A stretch of 64,000 nucleotides of DNA, from NCBI RefSeq assembly GCF_003337575.1, contig NZ_QPJM01000006.1:243839-307838 (forward strand), read 5' to 3'. Of this stretch, positions 17,734 to 27,950 are shown in pieces. Source of the DNA: Phyllobacterium bourgognense. GTDB taxonomy: Bacteria; Pseudomonadota; Alphaproteobacteria; Rhizobiales; Rhizobiaceae. Numbering within the stretch: the stretch's first letter is position 1; every line of letters begins with the position of its first letter. The translations under genes and the position numbers were made by a program. The notes under the pieces were generated by a model. That model saw only the letters and a list, made by a program, of their open reading frames with translations, was not told the DNA's origin and did no database searches.

Positions 17734-18924
17734 AAAAACGTGGCTTTTTTCGGAGCAATTCAAGACTACTCCCGCAAGCGCGGCGATGCGAAAAGCGCGA
17801 AAGTCGACTTCGTCGAACTCTTTTTCGATCTCGTATTCGTCTTCGCCATCACACAGATATCGCACTTGCTCCTGCAAGATCTCAGCCTCAAGGGGCTTGT
17901 CGAAAGCGCGCTGCTCCTTTTGGCAGTCTGGTGGGTCTGGGTCTATACGATGTGGTGCACCAATTGGCTCGATCCGGCAACTTCGCCGGTGCGCACAATG
18001 TTGTTCGTACTGATGCTGGTCGGGCTTGTACTTTCGACGTCGATCCCCACTGCATTCGGGGCCCGCGGATTGGTGTTCGCCTGCGCTTTCGTCTTCATGC
18101 AGCTCGGCCGTTCGGTTTTCATGGTTTGGGTGCTCCGGCATCACAATCAGGCCAATTACCGCAATTACCTGCGGATCACGATCTGGCTCGCCGTGTCGGG
18201 CTCATTCTGGATTGCAGGTGGTTTCGCCGAACCGGAATACCGGCTTGTCTTTTGGGCAATAGCTCTGGGAATAGAAGTGGCGGGACCAGCCCTTGGTTTC
18301 TGGACGTTCGGCCTTGGGGCCTCTTCGACAGGAGAGTGGGATGTCGATGGTGAGTACATGGCGGAGCGGGCCGCGCTGTTTGTCATTATCGCACTTGGAG
18401 AGTCGATCCTCGTTTCGGGCGCGACTTTCGCCGATCAGGAATGGAATTTCATCTCCTTTTCGGCATTTCTGACGACGTTCGTTGCATCTGTTGCCATGTG
18501 GCTGGTCTATTTCAACGTCGGGCAATCGGCCGGCCACCACAAGATTGCGGCGACAGACGATCCCGGCAGGATCGCTCGCATGGCCTATACCTATGTTCAC
18601 ATTCTGCTTGTAGCAGGCATCATCGTCGTTGCCGTATCTGATGAGCTTATCCTTGCGCATCCGACGGGTCATTCGGACGCCGCGACGATCTGGACGTCAA
18701 TTGGTGGTACGGCGCTTTATCTCGCCGGGAATCTGCTGTTCAAGTTCTATATCGCGGGAAGACCGCCACTTTCTCATATGATTGGGTTGGGATTGTGCGC
18801 GATACTTGCTTTCTTTGCCGCCGGCCTTTCGCCATTGGTGCTCGGCTCCCTCACAACCGGCATTCTGATCATCGTCACGATCTGGGAGTATTTTGGCCAG
18901 GTGGAGGCCGACAACCCTGTCTAG
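17719..18924 (+). CDS. LtrA-like multi-pass membrane protein
   Basis: A 401-residue protein with about 10-12 hydrophobic helices, matching the low-temperature-requirement A (LtrA) family through VDFVELFFDLVFVFAITQ near the N-terminus and the ERAALFVIIALGES segment near the middle. The biochemical function of the family is not established. The ATG at 17719 lies inside a run of imperfect ~21-bp direct repeats (17669-17733); a TTG at 17644 is in frame but less natural. It is convergent with the extensin-like gene, with a 2-bp gap. Confidence 0.85.
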   Translation: MKNWGKNVAFFGAIQDYSRKRGDAKSAKVDFVELFFDLVFVFAITQISHLLLQDLSLKGLVESALLLLAVWWVWVYTMWCTNWLDPATSPVRTMLFVLMLVGLVLSTSIPTAFGARGLVFACAFVFMQLGRSVFMVWVLRHHNQANYRNYLRITIWLAVSGSFWIAGGFAEPEYRLVFWAIALGIEVAGPALGFWTFGLGASSTGEWDVDGEYMAERAALFVIIALGESILVSGATFADQEWNFISFSAFLTTFVASVAMWLVYFNVGQSAGHHKIAATDDPGRIARMAYTYVHILLVAGIIVVAVSDELILAHPTGHSDAATIWTSIGGTALYLAGNLLFKFYIAGRPPLSHMIGLGLCAILAFFAAGLSPLVLGSLTTGILIIVTIWEYFGQVEADNPV

Positions 18925-18926
18925 TA

Positions 18927-19916
18927 CTAGCGGCAGGCGCGGCGTCCGCTCCGGCGTTGCATCAGATCGAAATGGAAATGCGTGCGATGGAACCGGTCGT
19001 AGCCGGGGCCAAGAACCGTCGAGAAATAATCGCAGGCATCGGAGCGTACCGTGTTCAGCAGCCCGCGCTGGCGGAATGAGAACCAGCCGGGCTTTTGCAC
19101 CTGGATATCCTTGCCATTGTTGAGCGTGATTTTCGAGATGTCGAGCGCGTTACCCTTGGAATGTTCCGACATGCTACGCCCGCGCTGGCTGCTCATGGTG
19201 CGGCAGGAATAGCTCGATGCCTGATGAATCGTGTTGATACCGGAAAGATAACGCAGGCGTGTCGACGGTGCGAGATCGCCTTTGACCCAACGTGCGAAAG
19301 CAAGGGTCATCTGGCAATTCAGCGTGGCACTCGGCTTCAGTCTGATGCGTCCACTGGCAAATCCACTGACGGTCAGCGGGTGGTCGATCTTGCAGACGCC
19401 TCCGTCATTGATGGGTTCCCGTTCCTGGAACACAACACCAAGCTGTTTAAGCTGGGTACGACAGGCAATGTCACTACCCGACATGGCAAATGCACTTTGT
19501 CCGCGCGCGATAGGATCTCTGATCCCGCCCGCATAACCGTAGCTTTCGGCATCGTCGGAGGCCGGCTCGGATTCCGGCAGTGAGTAGGGTTTCGGCTCTG
19601 CGACTTGCGGGGCGTCCGGTACGATGATTCTGTCCGGTTGCTGTTCGGCGTCCGGCACGGAAAGGACTTCTGGCTGCTGTGTGGCGAATTCGTCCGTCTG
19701 CGGGGTGGATTGCTGCTGGGGTTCCTCGGCGGTGACCTGCGTGCTTTCTTCTCTTGCAAGCGATTGGCTGGCAACTGACGTGTCCCCGCTGCCAACATCC
19801 GCCATGGGTCGCCGCACATCGTCCATGCCGCAACTGCTCAGCGCTGTCGACGTGAAAAGGACAAGCATGATCGAAAGGTGCCTAAAACGCACGGCGGACG
19901 ACAACGCAATACTCAT
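18927..19916 (-). CDS. Extensin-like C-terminal domain lipoprotein
   Basis: A 329-residue envelope protein. Residues 1-29 form a lipoprotein signal with lipobox LSSC. A ~110-residue Pro/Gln/Ser-rich disordered stretch follows, then the extensin-like C-terminal domain. That domain has CKIDHPLTV, EHSKGNALDIS and HFHFD; the H, D and H.H residues are arranged like LAS/M15-type zinc D,D-peptidases. A peptidoglycan peptidase role is a family inference. It is tail to tail with the LtrA-like gene. Confidence 0.85.
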   Translation of the reverse strand: MSIALSSAVRFRHLSIMLVLFTSTALSSCGMDDVRRPMADVGSGDTSVASQSLAREESTQVTAEEPQQQSTPQTDEFATQQPEVLSVPDAEQQPDRIIVPDAPQVAEPKPYSLPESEPASDDAESYGYAGGIRDPIARGQSAFAMSGSDIACRTQLKQLGVVFQEREPINDGGVCKIDHPLTVSGFASGRIRLKPSATLNCQMTLAFARWVKGDLAPSTRLRYLSGINTIHQASSYSCRTMSSQRGRSMSEHSKGNALDISKITLNNGKDIQVQKPGWFSFRQRGLLNTVRSDACDYFSTVLGPGYDRFHRTHFHFDLMQRRSGRRACR

Positions 19917-20109
19917 GTCACCACATCCCCTTTGCCCCGTTACGCAGGCGGATGCAGCTAAAAATAGAGGTAAATTGTAAAGGAAAGGTCAGCGTCGCTC
20001 TTAAGGCCTGCGTCGAAAATGTGACCGGGACCCGGTTGATCCCGGCTTGATTTTGCTGCAATCACCGCGGCAACCGTTCTTCCTTCTCGTTCCCTCCCGG
20101 AATTCACTC

Positions 20110-20460
20110 ATGACATTTCTATTTTCACCCTACGTTATGCCGATTTTGCTGCTTGCGGCGTCGAATGTATTCATGACTTTTGCCTGGTACGGCCATTTGA
20201 AATATCCGATGGCGCCGCTCACGCTGGTGGTCTTCATCAGCTGGGGTATTGCGCTTATGGAATATTGGCTGGCCATTCCCGCCAACCGCATCGGTCACAC
20301 CGTCTATACGACAGCTGAGCTGAAAACGATGCAGGAAGTCATCACGCTGGTCGTGTTCAGCCTGTTTTCAGTGTTTTACCTGAAGGAATCCTTCACCTGG
20401 CAGCACGTAGCCGGCTTTGTGTTGATAGCCGGCGGCGCAACGCTGATCTTCAAGGCCTGA
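20110..20460 (+). CDS. DUF486 (DMT-superfamily-like) membrane protein
   Basis: A 116-residue protein with four hydrophobic segments; MTFAWYGHLK, SWGIALMEYWLAIPANRIGH and KTMQEVITLVVFS match the DUF486 family. Its C-terminal VAGFVLIAGGATLIF resembles small multidrug-resistance-type transporters. The ATG at 20110 is chosen over 20047 because the family starts there. Its last bases overlap the remnant of a convergent DMT transporter. Confidence 0.85.
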   Translation: MTFLFSPYVMPILLLAASNVFMTFAWYGHLKYPMAPLTLVVFISWGIALMEYWLAIPANRIGHTVYTTAELKTMQEVITLVVFSLFSVFYLKESFTWQHVAGFVLIAGGATLIFKA

Positions 20461-21037
20461 CCCTGGACCGGCTCCGCAAAGCGGGTATCAGTTCGACGGC
20501 GATCATTGCGAAGAAGATAAGGGCGCAGCCCGCGACGCCCTGAAGCGACATGCGCTCGCCCAACAATATCGCGCCGAAACGCGCCGCAAAAAGTGGCGCA
20601 GGCTACGATCAGCAAATCTCCGGCCGTCAGCCCTTGGAGATGCCCTCCGGACAACAGATAAATACCGGCAAGCGCCGTCAAAGCGCAGGGCCAGACAACC
20701 GGATGAGGCCAACGGCATCAATGACCACGTAGAGGCCGGTCAGAAAGCCGCATTGGTGAGGGAAGTCGTCTGCATGCCGACCTGCTGCAGCGCAGCCCCG
20801 GAAAACAGCAGGACACCGATGAAAAAGAAACCGTAATAGTCAGCGCGCGTCAATTTCCCCGGCGCAGCCTTCGCTTCGCGAACGGCGAGCGGCATGATGG
20901 TCAGGGCGGCGAGGAAAAACGCAGGGTGACAAACATGAACGGTCCGACGCTGCCCATCGCGCTGGACTGGGCGACAAAGCCGAGGCCCCAGTTCGCTCCG
21001 GCAACAGCAGCAAAATATTGGCGCGTCCATGCGTCAT
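20450..21037 (-). pseudogene. Decayed EamA/DMT-family transporter
   Basis: Pieces of one EamA permease can be read in order on the minus strand but in different frames. They are RANILLLL, then NWGLGFVAQSSAMGSVGPFMF, then FLAALTIMPLAVREAK...LLFSGAALQQVGMQTTSL, then LTGLYVVIDAVGLIR, and finally FGAILLGERMSLQGVAG...AMIAVELIPAL to a TGA at 20450. At least three frameshifts and loss of about 100 codons from the second half are apparent. It is therefore non-functional. The tail overlaps the DUF486 gene by 11 bp. Confidence 0.8.
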
Positions 21038-21129
21038 GAGAGCCCCGCACGATTTCTGCGGTTACTCCAAGCACCGCATCGATCGCTCTCTAGCGATTGC
21101 AGTTCGTGGCGGCAAGTGTGCTGCAAACG

Positions 21130-22266
21130 TTATGCGCGTGTCAGCCGTATGATTTTCCCGTCGCCTTCATCGGTGAGAAGGTAGATCGAACCATCAGACG
21201 CTACGCGCACATCACGGATGCGTCCAAATTCACGCTTCAGCATCCGTTCTTCACCCTTGATGGCGCCTTTTTCGTCGCGGTCCAGGCGCACCAGCATCTG
21301 GGACTTCAGTGCGCCGGCCAGAAGGTCGCCTTTCCACTCGGGGAACATCGCTCCTTCATATACGGCGAGCCCAGAAGGCGCGATCGAAGGGTCCCAATAG
21401 TAGAGCGGTTGCTCATAACCCTTCGCATGCGTGCCCTTGCCGATTTTCGCACCGGAATAGTCCACACCATAAGTTATTACCGGCCAGCCATAGTTTTTGC
21501 CGGCCTCAGGCCGATTGACTTCATCGCCGCCTTTGGCGCCATGTTCGACTGTCAACAATGAACCGGTGACGGGATCCCAGACCAACCCTTGCGGATTGCG
21601 GTGGCCCTTGGACCAGATTTGCGGCAGGCCTTCCTTGCCGTCGGCGAATGGATTATCCGCCGGGATGGTGCCATCCGCATTGATGCGGAGTATGGAGCCG
21701 GCCTCGTCCCTGAAATCTTGCGAGCGCTTCATCGTGCCCTGATCGCCGATCGTAACGAAAAGCTTGCCATCGGGTGCAGCAAGAATACGCGAGCCGAAAT
21801 GCGCCGATCCCTTGGTGCTTTGCTTTACCGAGAGCAGAACCGAGACATTTTCGAGTTCAGCCCCGTCGCCATTGCGAACGAGACGCGCGCGAGCCATGAC
21901 GGTGCCAGTACCGTTCTGGCGTGGCTCGGTGTAGCTGAAATAGATGTTTCCACTTTTGGCAAAGTCCGGCGCAAGCGCGACATCAAGCAGACCACCTTCA
22001 CCCTTGACGACGACCTTGGGAACATTGGCAACGGGCTTCGATACTTTACCGTCCTTGACGATGCGTATCGTACCGCCGCGTTCAGTCACCAGGAGTGCGC
22101 CATCGGGCAGGAAGGCGAGGCCCCACGGATGATCAAGGCCATCAGCAATGGTCTCGGCAGAGAGCGTCACCGTTTCAGTCTTGAAATCCTTGGCGAAAGC
22201 GGTCAGGGGCATTGATATCAAGACTGCAAACAGACCCGCTGAAGCGATTTTCGATCCTTGTTTCAT
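21130..22266 (-). CDS. Periplasmic PQQ-dependent sugar (aldose) dehydrogenase, YliI-like
   Basis: A 378-residue secreted beta-propeller. A signal peptide (to AFA, ~residue 22) precedes the glucose/sorbosone dehydrogenase domain. Visible motifs include LDHPWGLAFLPDG, GEGGLLDVALAPDF, GHRNPQGLVWDP (His region near PQQ), HGAKGGDEVN and a C-terminal RIRDVRVASDGSIYLLTDE. It would oxidise aldoses to lactones, passing electrons from PQQ. No PQQ biosynthesis genes are in the window. The start at 22266 has GAGGAT upstream. A longer in-frame start lacks a signal peptide. Confidence 0.9.
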   Translation of the reverse strand: MKQGSKIASAGLFAVLISMPLTAFAKDFKTETVTLSAETIADGLDHPWGLAFLPDGALLVTERGGTIRIVKDGKVSKPVANVPKVVVKGEGGLLDVALAPDFAKSGNIYFSYTEPRQNGTGTVMARARLVRNGDGAELENVSVLLSVKQSTKGSAHFGSRILAAPDGKLFVTIGDQGTMKRSQDFRDEAGSILRINADGTIPADNPFADGKEGLPQIWSKGHRNPQGLVWDPVTGSLLTVEHGAKGGDEVNRPEAGKNYGWPVITYGVDYSGAKIGKGTHAKGYEQPLYYWDPSIAPSGLAVYEGAMFPEWKGDLLAGALKSQMLVRLDRDEKGAIKGEERMLKREFGRIRDVRVASDGSIYLLTDEGDGKIIRLTRA

Positions 22267-22556
22267 TGACGGCGATCCTCTTCGTCGTTCGATAGATGAT
22301 GTCATTTTGTGCACAATTCGCCCATCCGGTCGTCTCACAGTGATGTGAATTCTCACCCAGCCAACGCTGATTTGCCTGCGCAAATCCCCGACATGCGACA
22401 TTTTCCACTTTCTACGTGAATTCGCCGGAATCGGTGCTATATTAAGGGCTGAACGACTGAACGGTTCCGGAGTCTTGAGCTTCGGCGACCGTTTTCTTTT
22501 TGTGTCGAGGGGCATCGATCGATCGCCGTTCGACATTGACTACGAAAGGAGAGGGC

Positions 22557-23030
22557 ATGGAAAAGGTCCCGATGACTCAGGCTGGATTCGACAAGCTCAA
22601 GGAGGAGCTGCGCTGGCGCCAGCAGGAAGAACGTCCACGCATTATTGCGGCAATCTCGGAAGCGCGCGCCCATGGCGACCTTTCGGAAAACGCCGAATAT
22701 CACGCCGCCAAGGAAGCCCAGAGCCACAATGAAGGCCGGGTCGGCGAGCTCGAGGATTATACGGCACGCGCCGAAATCATCGATATTTCCAAGCTGTCAG
22801 GCGACAAGATCAAATTTGGCGCCACGATCCAGCTGATCGATGAGGATACCGAAGAGAAAAAGGTGTATCAGATCGTCGGCGATCAGGAAGCTGATCCCAA
22901 GGCTGGCCGTATCTCCATTTCCTCGCCCATCGCACGCGCGCTGATCGGCAAGAGCGAAGGCGAGACGATCGAAGTCAACGCACCCGGTGGTGCCCGGTCT
23001 TACGAAATCATCGGCTTCAGGTTCCTCTAG
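22557..23030 (+). CDS. greA: Transcription elongation factor GreA
   Basis: A 157-residue factor of family length. An N-terminal coiled coil (~8-75) ends in the acidic tip [13 protein letters not shown], and the C-terminal FKBP-like domain ends EIIGFRFL. GreA enters the secondary channel of RNA polymerase and stimulates cleavage of backtracked transcripts. The ATG follows AAAGGAGAGGG. An alpha-type -10 (CTATAT, 22437-22442) lies 114 bp upstream. Upstream in-frame ATG/GTG alternatives lack RBS support. Confidence 0.97.
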   Translation: MEKVPMTQAGFDKLKEELRWRQQEERPRIIAAISEARAHGDLSENAEYHAAKEAQSHNEGRVGELEDYTARAEIIDISKLSGDKIKFGATIQLIDEDTEEKKVYQIVGDQEADPKAGRISISSPIARALIGKSEGETIEVNAPGGARSYEIIGFRFL

Positions 23031-23307
23031 AGCCTCGTGCGGCAATATTGATGCGTTCTGCCGGAGGGAATTCGTGGACAAGGTCGAGGGGTTTGGCGAG
23101 GCAGATGCCTTTCCATCGGACAAAGCCGAAGCCCGATGGATTTGGCCCGAATTCACCCGGCCCTTCGGGTTTCCGGCTGGCGGACACCCACTTTGTCAGG
23201 CGGCCTCGGACGATGGAAATGCATCGACCTCGCCACCTTCCGCGTGGATGGTCTCGCCATCCAGAAACAGAACTGCGCCAATATTATTGCAAGAGGCTCT
23301 AGACTTC

Positions 23308-24369
23308 GTGCAGGAGCCCCTAAGCAGCGTCGAAGTGATCGCTCCGAATTTCAAGCGAAAGCTTTCCGGAGTCACTTCGACGATCATTCAGCTCATCCCG
23401 CTACAGCGGGCCAATGGCCTGAACATTGTCACCATGGGCCCTGGATTGCCCGCGGAGCTGCCGAGCATTGGCTGGGCATCGCTCCCCGGGCTCTGGTTCA
23501 AGCCGAGGACCAGGCCATTTCGTATCTGGCACGCGCGCCGCAACAATGAAATGATTGCCGGTATTCTCATGCGCCATGTGTTGCGCATGAAATTGCGGCT
23601 GTTGTTCACTTCGGCTGCGCAACGCGACCATCAGCCTTTCACCAAATGGCTGATCCGGCGAATGAACGGAGTGATCGCCACGAGCGGCAAGTCCGGAAGT
23701 TTCCTGAAGGTGCCGCATACCGTTATCATGCACGGTGTCGATACCGAACTGTTTCATCCACCGCAGGATGATCAGGACAGGTTTGCCGCCTCGGGCCTCC
23801 CGGGGGAATTTCTGGTCGGTTGTTCGGGACGAATCCGGCCTTCGAAGGGTACGGATCTCTTCGTCGATGCGATGATCAATCTGCTGCCAAAACATCCGGG
23901 ATGGACGGCGGTCATGACAGGCCGCACGACCGCGGAATACAAGGGCTTTGAACAGGCACTCCGCAACAAGATTGCGAAAGCCGGGCTTGGCGATCGTATC
24001 GTGTTTTTGGGAGAGGTGCCCGATGTGCGCCTCTGGTATCGCAGGATGACCCTCTACGTTGCGCCCTCGCGCAATGAGGGCTTTGGCCTGACGCCGCTTG
24101 AGGCGATGGCCTCACAGACCGCGGTGGTTGCGAGCGATGCCGGGGCCTATGCCGAGATGATCGAACCGGAGACCGGAACGGTGGTTGCCGCGGGTGATGG
24201 GGCAGCGCTTGAAAAGGCGATTGCGCCTTACCTCGCCGATCCGGCGATGTGTGAAGAGGCGGGGAAGCTGGCACTTGCCCATGTCCGCAAGAACTTCCCA
24301 CTGCAGAAGGAGGCCGGCCGTATTGGCGAAGTCTACGAGCAGCTTTTCGCCGCCGGATCGCGGCCGTGA
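23308..24369 (+). CDS. lpcC: LPS core glycosyltransferase, GT4 family (LpcC/LpsB-type mannosyltransferase)
   Basis: A 353-residue GT-B protein. The N-terminal domain opens EVIAPNFKRKLSGVTSTI, as in rhizobial LpcC/LpsB. The C-terminal donor domain has GCSGRIRPSKGTDLF, FLGEVPD, APSRNEGFGLTPLEAMA (EX7E type) and VVASDAGAYAEMI. The family adds mannose (or another hexose) to the Kdo region of LPS core at the inner membrane. The GTG at 23308 has AAGAGG 11 nt upstream and gives the family length. It overlaps the next GT25 gene by 4 bp, so the two are coupled. Confidence 0.9.
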   Translation: MQEPLSSVEVIAPNFKRKLSGVTSTIIQLIPLQRANGLNIVTMGPGLPAELPSIGWASLPGLWFKPRTRPFRIWHARRNNEMIAGILMRHVLRMKLRLLFTSAAQRDHQPFTKWLIRRMNGVIATSGKSGSFLKVPHTVIMHGVDTELFHPPQDDQDRFAASGLPGEFLVGCSGRIRPSKGTDLFVDAMINLLPKHPGWTAVMTGRTTAEYKGFEQALRNKIAKAGLGDRIVFLGEVPDVRLWYRRMTLYVAPSRNEGFGLTPLEAMASQTAVVASDAGAYAEMIEPETGTVVAAGDGAALEKAIAPYLADPAMCEEAGKLALAHVRKNFPLQKEAGRIGEVYEQLFAAGSRP

Positions 24370-25094
24370 CTGTTACTGCTTTCATCATCCATCTTGAGCG
24401 CGCGACAAAGCGCGGTGAACACGTTCGCGGACTGGTTGAGCGCTTGCCGGTGAAGGCGGAGATCGTCGATGCGGTGGACGCGCTCGAAATGGGCGAGGGT
24501 GATATTGCCGCCGTCTATGCCCGCTCGCTGCACAGTCCGTACTACCCGTTCGAGCTGCGGAAATCCGAGGTCGCCTGTTTTCTGTCGCATCGCAAAGCCT
24601 GGGCTGCAATTGTCGATCGCAAGCTCGATGCAGGTCTCATCATCGAGGACGATGTCGAGGTGGATGCCGGTTTCGCGGCGCAGTTGCAACTGGCGATCGA
24701 TACGCTGCAGCCGGCCGACTACATCCGCTTCCCGCGCTGGCCGAGGGGTGAGGCCGGGGCTGAAATCGCGCGCGACGGCGCCAACAGCATCATGGAACCG
24801 GAACTGCCGGGGTTGGGGATGCAGATGCAACTCGTTGGACGCGACGCGGCGATTGCGCTGCTTGCTGCAACGGAACGATTTGACCGTCCGGTGGATACGA
24901 CGATCCAGATGCGCTGGCTGCATCCCGTCCGCGTCTTGTCAGCGCGGCCAATCACCATACGCGAGATCGATTTCGATCTCGGTGGATCGGTCGTTCAGGG
25001 CAAGAACAAGACTTTTGCTGGCAGGCTGAAGCGGGAAATCCTGCGCCCCTGGTATCGCGTGACGCTTTACCTTTGCAATAAAGTCCGGCGCTAA
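24366..25094 (+). CDS. Glycosyltransferase family 25 (LPS core)
   Basis: A 242-residue GT25 protein: AFIIHLERATKR at the start, KSEVACFLSHRKAWAAI (65-82) and an acidic IIEDDVEVD (92-100) typical of this family. Its GTG start overlaps the lpcC stop (GTGA). GT25 enzymes decorate LPS core or oligosaccharide; a Brucella relative (WadA) does this, though orthology is not proved. It is convergent with the Lrp gene, overlapping by 4 bp. Confidence 0.87.
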   Translation: MTVTAFIIHLERATKRGEHVRGLVERLPVKAEIVDAVDALEMGEGDIAAVYARSLHSPYYPFELRKSEVACFLSHRKAWAAIVDRKLDAGLIIEDDVEVDAGFAAQLQLAIDTLQPADYIRFPRWPRGEAGAEIARDGANSIMEPELPGLGMQMQLVGRDAAIALLAATERFDRPVDTTIQMRWLHPVRVLSARPITIREIDFDLGGSVVQGKNKTFAGRLKREILRPWYRVTLYLCNKVRR

Positions 25095-25561
25095 AGTACC
25101 ATCAATGGTTCGTTCTTCACCGAACGGATGGTGAGGGATGTTCGAACGGAATCGACGTTGGGCGTCGAGGTCAATTCTTCGATGACGAAATTCTGGAACG
25201 TGCTGAGATCGCTCGCGACGCAATGCAGCAGGAAGTCCGACTCGCCGGAAACCATCCAGGCGCGGCGCACCAGTGTCCAATGCTTGGTTTTTTCGGCGAA
25301 GTTCTTCAGATCGGCATCAGACTGGCGGTGCAGGCGGATCATGCAGAATGCAACGATATCCTGGCCGAGGATCGCGCCGTTCAGGATCGCGCGATAGCCC
25401 TGGATGATGCCGGCTTCTTCGAGCTTGCGAACGCGGCGCAGGCAGGGCGGTGCCGATATGCCGACGCGCTCCGCCAGTTCCACATTGGTGATGCGGCCAT
25501 TGTCCTGCAATTGTTTCAGGATTTTCCAGTCGATCGCGTCGAGATCCGCCTTCAAAGGCAT
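25091..25561 (-). CDS. Lrp/AsnC-family regulator
   Basis: A 156-residue protein with HTH (DAIDWKILKQLQDNGRITNVELAERVGIS) and RAM ligand-binding domain, including WTLVRRAWMVSGESDFLL and TPNVDSVRTSLTIRSVK. It probably senses an amino acid. The start at 25561 (MPLKADLDAIDW) is the family position. It is divergent from trxB with 260 bp between. A second, dissimilar Lrp protein lies at 40.7 kb. Confidence 0.93.
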   Translation of the reverse strand: MPLKADLDAIDWKILKQLQDNGRITNVELAERVGISAPPCLRRVRKLEEAGIIQGYRAILNGAILGQDIVAFCMIRLHRQSDADLKNFAEKTKHWTLVRRAWMVSGESDFLLHCVASDLSTFQNFVIEELTSTPNVDSVRTSLTIRSVKNEPLMVL

Positions 25562-25710
25562 ATTCCATCCTGTCCCAAGAGAATTGCGGTCACCATAGGC
25601 GATTCCCCATGCTGTGTAATCACATCCCGCGATGGTTGCAAACAGGTTCCACAAATCTCCTAGAAACGCCGCTCTTCCGCCACAAGCTGTGGCTAACCCG
25701 TCTATGTTGA

Positions 25711-26796
<1,086 letters not shown>

Positions 26797-26856
26797 CAGC
26801 CGTTAGTATAGAGCCGGTCCCGATGTGCGTGGCCGGAACGGGGGAGAGACTGCGCG

Positions 26857-27753
26857 ATGTCGCTTGATTGGGACAAATTGCGAATATTTCATGCTGCTGC
26901 GGAGGCGGGGTCCTTTACCCATGCCGCCGAGACGCTGCATCTGTCGCAATCGGCTATTTCCCGTCAAGTCAGTGCGCTTGAGCAGGATGTCGGTGTTCCG
27001 CTATTCCACCGCCATGCTCGTGGCCTTATCTTGACGGAGCAGGGCGAAGTGCTCTACCGCACCGCCCATGAAGTCCTGATGAAGCTGGAGAATGTCCGCT
27101 CTCGCCTGACAGAGAGCAAGGACAGGCCATCGGGCAAATTGCGCGTGACGACAACGGTCGGCCTCGGCTCGGGCTGGCTTATCGAGCGCGTGCAGGAGTT
27201 CATCGAGCTCTATCCGGAAGTTCAGCTGCAGTTGCTGTTTGACAACGAAGAGCTTGACCTGACGATGCGTCACGCGGATTGTGCTATTCGCCTGCGTCAG
27301 CCGCAGCAGCCGGATCTGATCCAGCGGCGGCTCTTTACCGTGCACATGCATGTCTACGCTTCACCGGCCTATATCGCCAAATATGGCAAGATCGAAAGTA
27401 TCGAGGAAATCGATACCCATCGCATTGTCAGTTTCGGCGAACCCGCGCCGTCCTACCTCACCAATCTCAATTGGCTGGAGGTGATCGGCCGTACCGATGG
27501 CAATCTGAGGCCCGCTGTCCTGCAGATCAACAACCTCCTGTCGATCAAGCGCGCCATACAAAAGGGCGTCGGTATTGGCGTACTGCCCGACTATATGGTG
27601 GAAAAGGATTCGACGCTGGTCCGGCTCTTGCCGGAGATGGAATTGCCGTCGTTCGACACGTTCTTTTGCTACCCCGAAGGAATCAAAAACGCCGCTAAAT
27701 TGCACGTGTTTCGAGATTTTCTTTTCTCGAAAGCGCGTACGTGGTCGTACTAG
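26857..27753 (+). CDS. lsrB: LysR-family regulator, LsrB/VtlR type
   Basis: A 298-residue LTTR: HTH KLRIFHAAAEAGSFTHAAETLHLSQS near the N-terminus and a C-terminal effector domain (~95-290). It follows trxB directly and precedes an AbcR-like sRNA, the locus structure of LsrB (Sinorhizobium, Agrobacterium) and VtlR (Brucella). In those bacteria it controls abcR sRNA, envelope/LPS and oxidative-stress genes. Cysteines are present in the effector domain (ADCAIRL, FFCYPEG) and could be redox-active, but that is inference. The assignment rests on position plus LTTR architecture. Confidence 0.85.
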   Translation: MSLDWDKLRIFHAAAEAGSFTHAAETLHLSQSAISRQVSALEQDVGVPLFHRHARGLILTEQGEVLYRTAHEVLMKLENVRSRLTESKDRPSGKLRVTTTVGLGSGWLIERVQEFIELYPEVQLQLLFDNEELDLTMRHADCAIRLRQPQQPDLIQRRLFTVHMHVYASPAYIAKYGKIESIEEIDTHRIVSFGEPAPSYLTNLNWLEVIGRTDGNLRPAVLQINNLLSIKRAIQKGVGIGVLPDYMVEKDSTLVRLLPEMELPSFDTFFCYPEGIKNAAKLHVFRDFLFSKARTWSY

Positions 27754-27761
27754 GCAAGCTA

Positions 27762-27790
27762 TTTCGATATTTTTCGAAAAGTTTTTCTTT
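27762..27790 (+). terminator. Possible weak terminator of the lysR gene
   Basis: TTTCGA (27762-27767) pairs with TCGAAA (27774-27779), followed by GTTTTTCTTT. The stem is short and AT-rich, so activity is uncertain. Confidence 0.35.
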
Positions 27791-27881
27791 CCAATCTCGC
27801 GCTGCTTTGCAGCATGATTTTGCCCGCCTCGCCGGCATTCCGCGCCTGCAATTCCAACATTTTTCCTAATTTCGCCGGTAT

Positions 27882-27945
27882 GCACCAAGCGCATGGGTGC
27901 GATGCACAATTGGATGTTGCGAGACGGCGTCAAAGGGCTCATATC
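27882..27945 (+). promoter_or_regulatory. Promoter and candidate LysR site for the AbcR sRNA
   Basis: TTGCGA (27917-27922), 17 nt, CATATC (27940-27945) forms an alpha-type promoter placing +1 near 27951. Upstream, GCACC (27882-27886) and GGTGC (27896-27900) make an inverted repeat at the -50 to -70 position where a LysR activator such as LsrB/VtlR would bind. Confidence 0.5.
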
Positions 27946-27950
27946 CACGT

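Noticed and set aside
22500..22556. Upstream in-frame extension of greA
   Set aside because: It lacks an RBS and homology; the AAAGGAGAGGG site fixes the start at 22557.
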